14,108 nucleotides of DNA from CBDUXZ01 sp965371325 [NCBI: uncultured bacterium] (GCA_965371325.1 CBDUXZ010000012.1:1-14108), one strand, 5' to 3'. Counted from the stretch's first letter, positions 1 through 6,270 are shown. Program-made: numbers and translations. Notes: generated from the letters alone by a model not told the origin.

Positions 1-705
1 GTCACGAAAATGGATTCAGACGGGGCGAACAAGACGACGTGGTCGCCGGGCGGAGACCTCGAGGGCATCACGATCACGGACCCGCAGGGGAGCATCGCCT
101 ATCTCGGCCGCGAACATCCCGACGCCGTCCTGGAGTTCAATCTCACCACGGGCCTCCTCACCGGCAATTCCTGGGACCTCACGCCCTGGATGGCCAGCAC
201 CAGCAACAATCAGGGACTCGAGGCGCTCACCTGGGTCGACGGGCGTTTCTACGCGGGCCTCCAGGAGACCGGCACCCTCTACATTTTCGAGCTGGGCGGT
301 GGCGGCGCGGTGACGTTCATCGGCACGATGGCGTCGCCGGGCGGGCGAGCCGACATCTCGGGTCTTCACTACGACGACGTGACCGAGACGCTCTACGCCA
401 TCTACGACACTTCCAACGTGATCGTGGAGATGATGGCGGACGGCACCCTCTTGCGCGAGTACACGCTGGCCGGCGACAACCAGGAGGGGGTGGCGCTGAT
501 GAGTGATTGCCCGGCGGGAGAGGCGACGGTGTTCATTTCGGAAGACCCCGGCGAGGTGTGGCGCTATGGCAGCTATCCCGTGGTTTGTTCCGCCGGCGAA
601 GTTCCGGCGCTGCCGCGGGGCGGGCTGGTCCTTGTTTGCGCGCTGGTGCTCTTCGCAATGGCAAGGGCGGCTCGGCGGGAGCCTCGCCCTCCCAAAATCG
701 AATAG
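1..705 (+). CDS. Secreted beta-propeller-like protein (SdiA-regulated / phytase-esterase-like), 5' end missing, with sorting-like C-terminus
   Basis: The frame is open from base 1 (Val-Thr-Lys-Met), so the gene probably begins outside the window and the ATG at 10 is internal. The visible part reads as propeller repeats: DLEGITITDP, YLGREHPDAVLEFNL, GLEALTWVDG, ISGLHYDD and NQEGVALM. This is the style of the SdiA-regulated (YjiK-like) and phytase-esterase-like families, where DLEG and EHPD-type strands recur. The end is tripartite: a VPALPRGG motif, a hydrophobic stretch (LVLVCALVLFAMA) and an Arg-rich tail. That resembles PEP-CTERM, IPTL-CTERM and related sorting signals, though I cannot assign a named class. 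The last codons (AARREPRPP) are supplied by the repeat at 669-693. Propeller assignment is moderate; catalytic function is unknown. Confidence 0.72.
   Translation, partial: VTKMDSDGANKTTWSPGGDLEGITITDPQGSIAYLGREHPDAVLEFNLTTGLLTGNSWDLTPWMASTSNNQGLEALTWVDGRFYAGLQETGTLYIFELGGGGAVTFIGTMASPGGRADISGLHYDDVTETLYAIYDTSNVIVEMMADGTLLREYTLAGDNQEGVALMSDCPAGEATVFISEDPGEVWRYGSYPVVCSAGEVPALPRGGLVLVCALVLFAMARAARREPRPPKIE
669..693 (+). repeat. REP-like double-palindrome repeat, copy 1
   Basis: This is the first of four identical 25-bp copies (669, 1818, 2449, 2519). The unit is GGCTCGGCGG followed by GAGCCTCGCCCTCCC. It can fold as GGCTC/GAGCC, as GGGAG/CTCCC, or as a central GGCG/CGCC hairpin. These folds share bases and exclude each other. 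This copy lies inside the end of the upstream coding sequence and encodes its Arg-rich tail. I recall the same motif from spurious GEAPAEP-type peptides in environmental genomes. Confidence 0.9.
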
Positions 706-780
706 CGATCCCAAGTCACGACGAACCCTCCCGAAAAACCTCATTCCCCGCCTAGAAACCCCGGCTCGCCCTCCCATTGA
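691..780 (+). repeat. Degenerate tandem array, 19-22-bp period, after repeat copy 1
   Basis: Similar short words recur at a regular step: CCCAAAAT at 691, CCCAAGTC at 710, CCCGAAAA at 730, CCTAGAAA at 751 and CCCATTGA at 773 (steps 19, 20, 21, 22). The stretch from 669 to 762 aligns with 1818-1910 at almost equal length, ending in CCTAGAAACCCC versus CCTAAGAACCCC. The array therefore seems to belong to a larger repeat element of about 93 bp, with the 25-bp palindrome as its head. Confidence 0.6.
763..775 (+). repeat. Internally deleted copy of the REP-like repeat
   Basis: GGCTCGCCCTCCC equals the 25-bp repeat minus 12 internal bases. The missing segment lies between two CTCG words in the full unit, so loss between short direct repeats explains it. 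The same 13-mer occurs on the minus strand at 8608-8620. Confidence 0.5.
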
Positions 781-826
781 CCCCATCGCCGGCGCGGCCT
801 ATTTTCAGGGCGTCTCCTGGCCCAGC

Positions 827-833
827 GAAGAGG
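827..833 (+). promoter_or_regulatory. Ribosome-binding site of the AurF-like gene
   Basis: GAAGAGG lies five bases before the ATG at 839. It settles the start against the longer open frame from 503. Confidence 0.6.
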
Positions 834-838
834 CGCCC

Positions 839-1771
839 ATGCACACCTCCACCGCCTTTGCCGAGCGGCTGAACGAAGCCACGGTCAAGAAGCACTTTCA
901 CCCCATCGAGGACCTCGACTGGTCGGTCCCCCTCGACCTCGAGTCCCCCTACCGCTACCTCCCCGAGAAGTTCATCTCGCTCCGCGGCACCGTGCTCTAC
1001 GATCAGATGAGCGAGCGCGACAAGAAGCTCCTCTCCTTCTACGAGAGCGTGAGCTACTTCTCGACGGGCATCTGGCTCGAGAACATGCTCATGTACGGCT
1101 TCCTCTACAAGCTCTACGCGATGGACTACGCGAACCCCGACGTGCGCTACATGCTCCACGAGATCGCCGAGGAGGCGAACCACTCGATCATGTTCCACGA
1201 GTATGTGCGGAAGGCCGGGGTGGGTTACGCGCCGGCGCGCTGGTGGAACCGCGCGCTCGGGCGCTTCGGGGCGCGGCAGATTCCGTCGGTCAATATGTAT
1301 CTCTTTTTCATCGGAATTCTCGCCGGCGAGGAGCCGCCCGATCACTTCGCGAAGGCGGCCCGCGAGGACGACCGGGTGCACCCGCTTGTGCGGCGCATCA
1401 CCGAAATCCATTCCATCGAGGAGGCGCGGCACATCGCCTATGCGCGGGAGTTTCTGGGGAAGCGTTTCCATGAGGCAAACGCGCTGCAGAAGATCCACGC
1501 GCGTTTCGCGGCGCCCATCTCGGTGCGCGTGATTGTCGGCGAGTTCTTCACGCCGCGGTGGCCGACGGGGTATGACCAGGCGCCGGACCACCTGAAATTC
1601 TCACCGGCAATGAAGACGGCCATCGACCGCACGCGGCGGTTGAAGAATCCGGTGAAGCAGAAGCTTTTCCGCGATTCGGTGCAACGGGTGGTGGGGTTCT
1701 TCGAGCAGATCGGCCTCATCGACGAGAAGACGCGCTCCTACTGGCGCCGCTGGGGCCTCGTCGAGTCCTGA
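839..1771 (+). CDS. AurF-type diiron oxygenase (p-aminobenzoate N-oxygenase family)
   Basis: A 310-aa cytosolic ferritin-like protein. The complete ligand pattern of the AurF family (arylamine N-oxygenases such as AurF and CmlI) can be placed: E81, E112-x2-H115 (in EEANHSIMF), E164, and H191-x3-E195-x2-H198 (in HSIEEARHIAYA). The spacing from E164 to H191 and the H-x3-E-x2-H triad match AurF as I remember it. The family uses a dinuclear iron site and O2 to oxidise, usually, an amino group; the substrate here cannot be read from sequence. The ATG at 839 is preceded by GAAGAGG five bases upstream. The frame stays open further upstream to 503, but that part runs through the repeats and is not family-like. 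It converges with the DoxX gene; no biosynthetic cluster is visible beside it. Confidence 0.88.
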   Translation: MHTSTAFAERLNEATVKKHFHPIEDLDWSVPLDLESPYRYLPEKFISLRGTVLYDQMSERDKKLLSFYESVSYFSTGIWLENMLMYGFLYKLYAMDYANPDVRYMLHEIAEEANHSIMFHEYVRKAGVGYAPARWWNRALGRFGARQIPSVNMYLFFIGILAGEEPPDHFAKAAREDDRVHPLVRRITEIHSIEEARHIAYAREFLGKRFHEANALQKIHARFAAPISVRVIVGEFFTPRWPTGYDQAPDHLKFSPAMKTAIDRTRRLKNPVKQKLFRDSVQRVVGFFEQIGLIDEKTRSYWRRWGLVES

Positions 1772-1817
1772 CGCTGGCGCCGGCCTGAAAATTGCCGGGT
1801 CTCATGCGTTCCCCGAC

Positions 1818-1842
1818 GGCTCGGCGGGAGCCTCGCCCTCCC
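1818..1842 (+). repeat. REP-like double-palindrome repeat, copy 2
   Basis: An identical 25-bp copy 46 nt after the AurF-like stop codon, in the same orientation relative to the gene as copy 1. The degenerate periodic array continues to about 1910. Confidence 0.9.
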
Positions 1843-1910
1843 AAGATCGCCTCGGCCTTCCAAAACCGCCACACCCGCCCATAAACCGAATCGCCGTTCC
1901 TAAGAACCCC
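1840..1910 (+). repeat. Degenerate tandem array, 19-20-bp period, after repeat copy 2
   Basis: The recurring words are CCCAAGAT at 1840, TCCAAAAC at 1859, CCCATAAA at 1878 and TCCTAAGA at 1898 (steps 19, 19, 20). The last unit overlaps the end of the convergent DoxX gene, so its final residues (RRGS) and TAG stop lie in the array. Confidence 0.55.
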
Positions 1911-2310
1911 GGCGGGCGTCGAGGCTGAGGGGACCGGGCCCGGCCGCGGCCAGCATGAGCAGCCCGCCCATGATCGCGAGGTTCTTCAGAAACATGATCC
2001 GCTGCAACCCCTGCGCGGCCTCGGGATAGGTCCAGAAGTTGTGGAAGATGAGCGTTGCCGGCACGAGGAAGAGGAAGAGCGCCAGCGCGCCGATTTTCGT
2101 CTTGAAGCCCAGGAGAAGCGAGAGGCCGCCGAGCACCTCGAAGACGATGGCCAGCGTGAGGAAGAAGGGAATGGCCGACATCCCCCGCGAGGCCATGTAG
2201 CCGGCCGTTCCTTCCCAACCGGCGATCTTCCCGAAGCCGGCCAGGAGGAAGATGGTCGCCAGTAGGATCCGCCCGATGAGCGAGCCTATCCGTTCAGGGT
2301 TTTCCGGCAT
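1900..2310 (-). CDS. DoxX-family membrane protein
   Basis: A 136-aa protein with four hydrophobic segments at about residues 11-29, 45-68, 71-92 and 105-124, as usual for DoxX (DoxD-like) proteins. Family-typical pieces are RILLATIFLLAGFGKIAGW near the N-terminus, FEVLGGLSLLLGFKTK in the middle and TLIFHNFW after the third helix. DoxX relatives are inner-membrane proteins, some linked to thiosulfate:quinone oxidoreductase and others to oxidative-stress or thiol systems; the exact role here is unknown. The start is fixed by GGAAGGAGG at 2318-2326, seven bases upstream. The gene converges with the AurF-like gene and its 3' end touches the repeat array. Confidence 0.88.
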   Translation of the reverse strand: MPENPERIGSLIGRILLATIFLLAGFGKIAGWEGTAGYMASRGMSAIPFFLTLAIVFEVLGGLSLLLGFKTKIGALALFLFLVPATLIFHNFWTYPEAAQGLQRIMFLKNLAIMGGLLMLAAAGPGPLSLDARRGS

Positions 2311-2317
2311 GTGAGGG

Positions 2318-2326
2318 CCTCCTTCC
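2318..2326 (-). promoter_or_regulatory. Strong ribosome-binding site of the DoxX gene
   Basis: GGAAGGAGG on the minus strand, seven bases from the ATG at 2308-2310. Confidence 0.8.
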
Positions 2327-2405
2327 GGGGGGGGTGTCGCGAGCCGGGGGAGCCCGAGGAGGGACTGGATGTGGCGGTTAGCGGGTGATGATGTCGCGGG
2401 GGCGT

Positions 2406-2433
2406 ATTTTACACCCCGACCGCCAAAGTAAAG
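2406..2433 (-). promoter_or_regulatory. Candidate sigma70-like promoter for DoxX
   Basis: On the minus strand TAAAAT (2406-2411) matches the -10 consensus at five of six positions. It lies 16 bases after CTTTAC (2428-2433), a weak -35 box. Transcription would start near 2399, giving a leader of about 90 nt. Inferred from pattern only. Confidence 0.35.
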
Positions 2434-2448
2434 CCGGAAATTTTACGC

Positions 2449-2473
2449 GGCTCGGCGGGAGCCTCGCCCTCCC
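2449..2473 (+). repeat. REP-like double-palindrome repeat, copy 3
   Basis: An identical 25-bp copy. It is followed by CCCGAAAA and TTCCGAAA words about 20 bp apart, a short version of the periodic array, before copy 4 begins. Confidence 0.9.
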
Positions 2474-2518
2474 GAAAACTGCCTTGCACTTCCGAAACCG
2501 TCTCGCGCGCTCCCTGGC

Positions 2519-2543
2519 GGCTCGGCGGGAGCCTCGCCCTCCC
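2519..2543 (+). repeat. REP-like double-palindrome repeat, copy 4
   Basis: An identical 25-bp copy, 70 bp after the start of copy 3 and in direct orientation. The GGGGGACTGTCCCCC hairpin begins 13 bases downstream. Confidence 0.9.
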
Positions 2544-2556
2544 AAGGACTCCTGGA

Positions 2557-2608
2557 GAGGGGGACTGTCCCCCTCTTTAGTCCCCCTTTTTACCCTTTTT
2601 AAACGGGG
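2557..2608. repeat. Hairpin and degenerate MITE-like element, relative of 12185-12246
   Basis: Bases 2557-2575 form a perfect palindrome, GAGGGGGAC-T-GTCCCCCTC. Next comes AGTCCCCCTTTTTA (2579-2592), which recurs exactly at 12194-12207, then CCCTTTTTA and GGGG in the same order as in that element. It lies directly after the 590-aa gene's stop on the minus strand. It may act as a 3' end structure there, but no U-tract follows the stem in that direction. Confidence 0.6.
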
Positions 2609-4381
2609 TCAGGATGGAGGAGGCCGCAACCTGCGGAACTTGGGTTTCGAATCGCCGGGCGCGGGCGGCCCCGGGGATGGGGATGGGAACGGCGGCGGCC
2701 TGATCGGGGCACGCAGCCCGGGGGTGGGGTCGAATTCTTTCCAGTTGCCCCAGGAACCCCTGTTGGGCTTTTCGGCGCGGACGTGAACGCGCGCCTTGGC
2801 TGCCGATCCGAAAACCGTGAGGGGCACCGCGATCTCCGACGGGGGCGGCAGCAGCTGGTCATGGCCCTGGGGGTTCAGGCTCTTCCACTGCCCGTTGGTG
2901 AAACCCTGGTACTCGAAGCGGTACTCGCTGGATGAGAGCAGTCCGCCGAGTCGAATTTTCACACGGTTGAAAGTGACGGTCGTCGTGATTCTTGGCGGCG
3001 GCAGCGGCCGCAACTTGCGAACGGTCCCCGAAGACCCGCCGTCCGTCCCCTCCTTGGCATCGCGTCCCGCGGCCACACGAACGTCACGGATTTGCGGCTT
3101 GAGTCGATCGCCTGCCTCGCCCACATAGTATGTGGTCCACGGGCTCCAGGGGCCCTTGTACTCGGCACTGCTCCTGCCGCGGGCGCGTATCCTGAACTTC
3201 CCCTCGCCCGCGCTCCACAGGTCGAAGTTTGCATTCGAGGCCTGATCCCGGGTCACCGCGAATTCCATGCTCTTCCAGTCATCGTCCTTCTCGCTCCAGC
3301 GCACCCACTGCAGCTCGACGACAAGCCCGGGCATGCCCGTACCGGGTGCCGAGTCGCTGGGAGCCTTCGGCTTGTTCGGATTCCCCGCGCTCTCGTACCG
3401 GATGAGGGCCTGCACGGGGTCGTCGGGATGAAGCGAGTGGTTCCTGGGCTTCTGGATCGTCGCGAGGGGTTTCGTGCTGTCGACCTTGCCGCCGATCCAG
3501 AAAACACGTTTTCTGATTTCCGGCTCTAGAGAATGCTTGGGCGTTTTGGAAAACGCAGCTTCGATTCGCCATTTTCCCTCGCGCAGGTATTTTGCGTCGA
3601 TCACGCGATGGGTGCCCGTCTCGCCGACGGCGGTGATGGTGATCTCTGGGATGACGTCTTTCATTTCGGCATCGTGCCACCCGTCGTCCGGCCCGAGGTA
3701 GTACCATTCGAGGGTCACGGTGTCGGGGAAGTTGTAATCCGTGAACCACCCCTGGCCGGGGGGATCTTTCACTTCGATTTCGATAAGGCCGTAGTTAGGG
3801 AACTCCTCCTCATCCCCGGGAGAGACGATGATGGGTGCCGGGAGGGGAGACCACGAGGGCTTATCGGCGATCGCGGCGAGAATTTTTTCCCGCCCACCCC
3901 GGCTGATTGGCGCAATGGCGCCAGGGCACAAGCTCCAATTCACCTCATACTGGTCACCCCCGCCGCTGGTGGACGTATGGGTCGGGATGTAGCCCGTCTG
4001 GGTGCAGCCGGAATTGGATCGCCAGGGATCGCGGTCGCATCGAAAACTGGTTTCAATATACTTCGGTAGACCCTCGCCGTACGGCCCGCGAACCCCGATC
4101 TTCTCGACGCCCAGTTTGGAGAGCGGTGAATACTGGGCGTTGACGGATAACTGCTTCGTCGTGAGATTATTCGCGCTTTCGTAGTAGCCCGCGCAATCCA
4201 CCGACATTATATAAGTGTGTTTGAAGTGCTTTCCGTCAGAACCTTCCTGACCGAGCTTGTGGACTCCCGAGACGCTGCAGCTATGGACGCATCGGTTGGA
4301 GCGCTTGACCTCGGCGTTCGCCGGCAGGGAGAGGAAGCACAGCGCCCAAGCAAGCGTGAAGCACAGAATTCGGCCATTCAT
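2609..4381 (-). CDS. Exported 590-aa protein, Cys-rich head and beta-sandwich-like body, unknown function
   Basis: The signal peptide has a clear h-region and ANA cleavage site (after residue 23). The first part of the mature protein holds six cysteines (CVHSC, SVDCAGYY, FRCDRD, SGCTQ, WSLCPG). The body, which I see as cysteine-free, has strands such as VTLEWYYLGPDDGW, GKWRIEAAFSK, GKFRIRARGRSS and YRFEYQGFTNGQW, suggesting fibronectin-type III-like repeats. The C-terminus is proline-rich. A short element, RKLRPLPPP (about residue 455), recurs as RRLRPPPS at the very end. The piece YEVNWSLCPG faintly echoes KVNWSISPC in the A proteins. It is last in the five-gene minus-strand run, 60 nt after B2, with GAAGG upstream of its ATG. 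No family recognised. Confidence 0.85.
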   Translation of the reverse strand: MNGRILCFTLAWALCFLSLPANAEVKRSNRCVHSCSVSGVHKLGQEGSDGKHFKHTYIMSVDCAGYYESANNLTTKQLSVNAQYSPLSKLGVEKIGVRGPYGEGLPKYIETSFRCDRDPWRSNSGCTQTGYIPTHTSTSGGGDQYEVNWSLCPGAIAPISRGGREKILAAIADKPSWSPLPAPIIVSPGDEEEFPNYGLIEIEVKDPPGQGWFTDYNFPDTVTLEWYYLGPDDGWHDAEMKDVIPEITITAVGETGTHRVIDAKYLREGKWRIEAAFSKTPKHSLEPEIRKRVFWIGGKVDSTKPLATIQKPRNHSLHPDDPVQALIRYESAGNPNKPKAPSDSAPGTGMPGLVVELQWVRWSEKDDDWKSMEFAVTRDQASNANFDLWSAGEGKFRIRARGRSSAEYKGPWSPWTTYYVGEAGDRLKPQIRDVRVAAGRDAKEGTDGGSSGTVRKLRPLPPPRITTTVTFNRVKIRLGGLLSSSEYRFEYQGFTNGQWKSLNPQGHDQLLPPPSEIAVPLTVFGSAAKARVHVRAEKPNRGSWGNWKEFDPTPGLRAPIRPPPFPSPSPGPPAPGDSKPKFRRLRPPPS

Positions 4382-4425
4382 TCTCGTCGCCTTCCCGGGG
4401 GTGCGGGCGGGGGCCGCCTGAAATT

Positions 4426-4441
4426 CCGGGATCTGGCCCGG
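4426..4441 (-). terminator. Hairpin directly after the B2 stop codon
   Basis: CCGGG and CCCGG arms enclose a six-base loop immediately downstream of the B2 stop (4442-4444). No U-tract follows, so an mRNA-end stabiliser or processing site is as likely as a terminator. A similar hairpin follows B1. Confidence 0.4.
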
Positions 4442-5059
4442 TTACTTTAGCTGCTGGTGTTGCTGGAACAGCTCCTTTACGCGCGCATGATCCGCCGGGG
4501 TGGCGGTGCCGCCCCGCACGCGGTTCTGGATCGCCGCAGCTTCCCGCTTGATGGCCTGGCTTGCTCCGTTGCCGTTCGTGGGGGCCGCCCGCGCCGCTCC
4601 CATTTTCGAGATCTTCGCCATCTCCGTCTTCACTTTGGCGTTCGCGGCGTTGATGCGCGACGCTTCCTCCTTCTCGAAGGCCGCCTGGAGGGCCGTGATC
4701 TTCGTGGCCTCGACGGTTCGCATTGCCTTCAGCTTGGCCAATCCCTTCTTCTGCTCCGTTACGCGTAACTTCTTCAGGTCCCTGACGGTCATCTCCTTGT
4801 TCCCGACCTGAACGCGCTGGGTGTCCTTCAGCTTCTTGAGGTCCCGCGCCATATTCTTGTTGAGCTTGAGCACGGGCTGCGCGCCCTTTCGGGTGAAGGT
4901 TTTCGCGGGCTTCGCCGCTTGATCCGTCTCAGGGGCAACCGCGGGCGACCTGGCGGGTGCGGCGGCCGGCCCCGCGCAGAGCCCTTCGGAGGGCGTGACG
5001 ACCAGGGACAAGCCGAGAAAGAGTATGGCGGTGAGGGCCAATCGATTCATTGCAAACAT
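4442..5059 (-). CDS. Module protein B2: small exported helical protein, paralog of B1
   Basis: A 205-aa protein with a signal peptide (cleavage likely after LCA, residue 29), then an Ala/Pro/Lys linker (TDQAAKPAKT) and a charged, Ala/Lys-rich helical region with coiled-coil character. It aligns with B1 along its length. Shared pieces are TDQAAKPAKT, KEMTV, AANAKVK-EMAK, AIQNR-RGGTATPAD and KELF-Q-QQLK at the end; in the last 30 residues I count 24 identities. The start is fixed by AAAGGAG at 5067-5073, seven bases before ATG, and the same start context occurs in B1. It lies 32 nt after A2, implying co-expression and perhaps partnership with it. The family is not one I recognise; no catalytic motif is visible. 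Confidence 0.85.
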   Translation of the reverse strand: MFAMNRLALTAILFLGLSLVVTPSEGLCAGPAAAPARSPAVAPETDQAAKPAKTFTRKGAQPVLKLNKNMARDLKKLKDTQRVQVGNKEMTVRDLKKLRVTEQKKGLAKLKAMRTVEATKITALQAAFEKEEASRINAANAKVKTEMAKISKMGAARAAPTNGNGASQAIKREAAAIQNRVRGGTATPADHARVKELFQQHQQLK

Positions 5060-5066
5060 GACTGTT

Positions 5067-5073
5067 CTCCTTT
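5067..5073 (-). promoter_or_regulatory. Ribosome-binding site of B2, conserved with B1
   Basis: AAAGGAG, a seven-base spacer and ATGTTT on the minus strand. The same arrangement (AAAGGAGAACAG, two bases, ATGTTT) precedes B1. Confidence 0.75.
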
Positions 5074-5091
5074 CCTACCTTCGTGTTCCGC

Positions 5092-6270
5092 TTAGTGATC
5101 GGTTCCTGTGGGGCCCTTGATGGCGACGGTGACGTAGTACATGATGCCGTCACAGGGCGAGATCGACCAATTCACCTTGATCCCGTTCGAGGTGAGACTG
5201 GCGCTCGCGCTTCCCTCACCCGGATCCACAGTATTGTGGATGTAGGCCTTGTCCAGCACCCAGCCGTTCTTGAGGGGTGCCTTGAGCAAATACGTGTCGT
5301 GGTCGACGTCGTTGCCGATCAGGCCGCAGTTCTGGTAGTGATAACCGGCAACCGTGCCCTGTGAGCTTATTTCGTTCGAGACAAAACATGAATCGTCCGG
5401 ATCCCCCCCGCCCACGCATGCGTCACAGTCCGAAGCGTTGCCGCAACCGAAGAAGCCGAGCTTCACGTCGCTCCGGGGAAGAGGCTTGAGGACCCGCCTC
5501 GCCGTGAAGTTCACCGGGCCTATGCGGTTGCTCTCGGCGCCGTTGGCTTTCTTGACATAGAACTCGCCCGGCTGATCCACGACCCCGAACGTACCCCACG
5601 GAATCGTGGCGCCGATGCCGCCGGTGCCCCATATGCCCACGGTGAGCTTGATGTCCCTCTTGTCGTTCTTGAGGTAGAGGTGCAGCTCGCCCTTGGTGCT
5701 TCCGAAATGCTTCCCGAACACGATCACGTCGCCGGTCGGCTCGATCACGGAGGAGGGGTGGATCTCTTGGAGGATGGGCTTCATCACGTGTATCTTGTAG
5801 GCGTCCTTCGAGATTATCTGTATTTTGCCGCAGTTGCCGAGAATGGCGCAGAGTAAGTCCTTCGACAAAATACCGGGCTTGATGGTGCCGCCCCCGCCAC
5901 CGTTCCCGCCGCCGACGCTACCCACCTGCAGCGTTTTCTGCGCGCTGTCGTTGCACTGCTCGACGGCAGAGGCCGTTACGACATAGTCTCCCGCGTTGGC
6001 GTAGGTATGGGTCACGCTGTCGTCGTTAGTGCTGTTGTTTTCGAAATCGGGATTGTCGATCACGACCGCCGGGGTGTTGTCCCCGAAGTTGATGCCGACC
6101 TTCTTGCACTTCTCGGTTCCCTGAACCGTGATGGTGACTTCCTGATTAGGCACTCCGGGATCGGGACTGAACGAGAGACCGGTGATACTCCCGTCGACAG
6201 CCTCGGCGCCGCCAGGCACCAGAGCCAGGAGCAGGCCTGCGATCAGGGGGATTAATCGCAGAGGTTTCAT
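5092..6270 (-). CDS. Module protein A2: exported PKD-like, TIG-like and Cys-rich protein, paralog of A1
   Basis: A 392-aa protein with a signal peptide ending GAEA (residue 24). Residues 26-117 are PKD-like (LSFSPDPG, INFGD, VTHTYANAGDYVVTA), followed by a Gly-rich linker (119-129). Then comes a KDLLCAILGNCG motif (137-148) and a TIG/IPT-like domain (164-258; GKHFGSTKGELHLYL and SNRIGPVNFTARR). A variable Cys-rich insert (266-308) contains CDAC, and a conserved C-terminal domain (309-392) contains DHDTY, IHNTVDPGEGSAS and VNWSISPCDG. Residues 174-259 match A1 at 64 of 86 positions by hand count. The start has AGAAGGAGG six bases upstream. It lies between B1 and B2. It is likely a surface or extracellular binding protein; function unknown. 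Confidence 0.87.
   Translation of the reverse strand: MKPLRLIPLIAGLLLALVPGGAEAVDGSITGLSFSPDPGVPNQEVTITVQGTEKCKKVGINFGDNTPAVVIDNPDFENNSTNDDSVTHTYANAGDYVVTASAVEQCNDSAQKTLQVGSVGGGNGGGGGTIKPGILSKDLLCAILGNCGKIQIISKDAYKIHVMKPILQEIHPSSVIEPTGDVIVFGKHFGSTKGELHLYLKNDKRDIKLTVGIWGTGGIGATIPWGTFGVVDQPGEFYVKKANGAESNRIGPVNFTARRVLKPLPRSDVKLGFFGCGNASDCDACVGGGDPDDSCFVSNEISSQGTVAGYHYQNCGLIGNDVDHDTYLLKAPLKNGWVLDKAYIHNTVDPGEGSASASLTSNGIKVNWSISPCDGIMYYVTVAIKGPTGTDH

Larger units (their letters stand above)
2311..2608. other. Repeat-rich intergenic spacer
   Basis: There is no credible gene between the DoxX start and the end of the 590-aa gene. The spacer holds the DoxX leader and promoter candidate, two direct copies of the 25-bp repeat 70 bp apart, and a GTCCCCC-rich hairpin related to the element at 12185-12246. 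Confidence 0.7.

Noticed and set aside
691-780. CRISPR-like array
   Set aside because: The units are short, degenerate and without spacers of constant length between exact repeats; no cas gene is visible.
16-786. Long minus-strand open frame opposite the propeller-like gene
   Set aside because: Arg/His-rich composition typical of an antisense shadow in GC-rich DNA. The plus-strand frame has recognisable propeller strands.
503-838. Upstream extension of the AurF-like reading frame by 112 codons
   Set aside because: It runs through the end of another gene and the repeats, contains low-complexity peptides, and the ATG at 839 has its own ribosome-binding site and family-like start.
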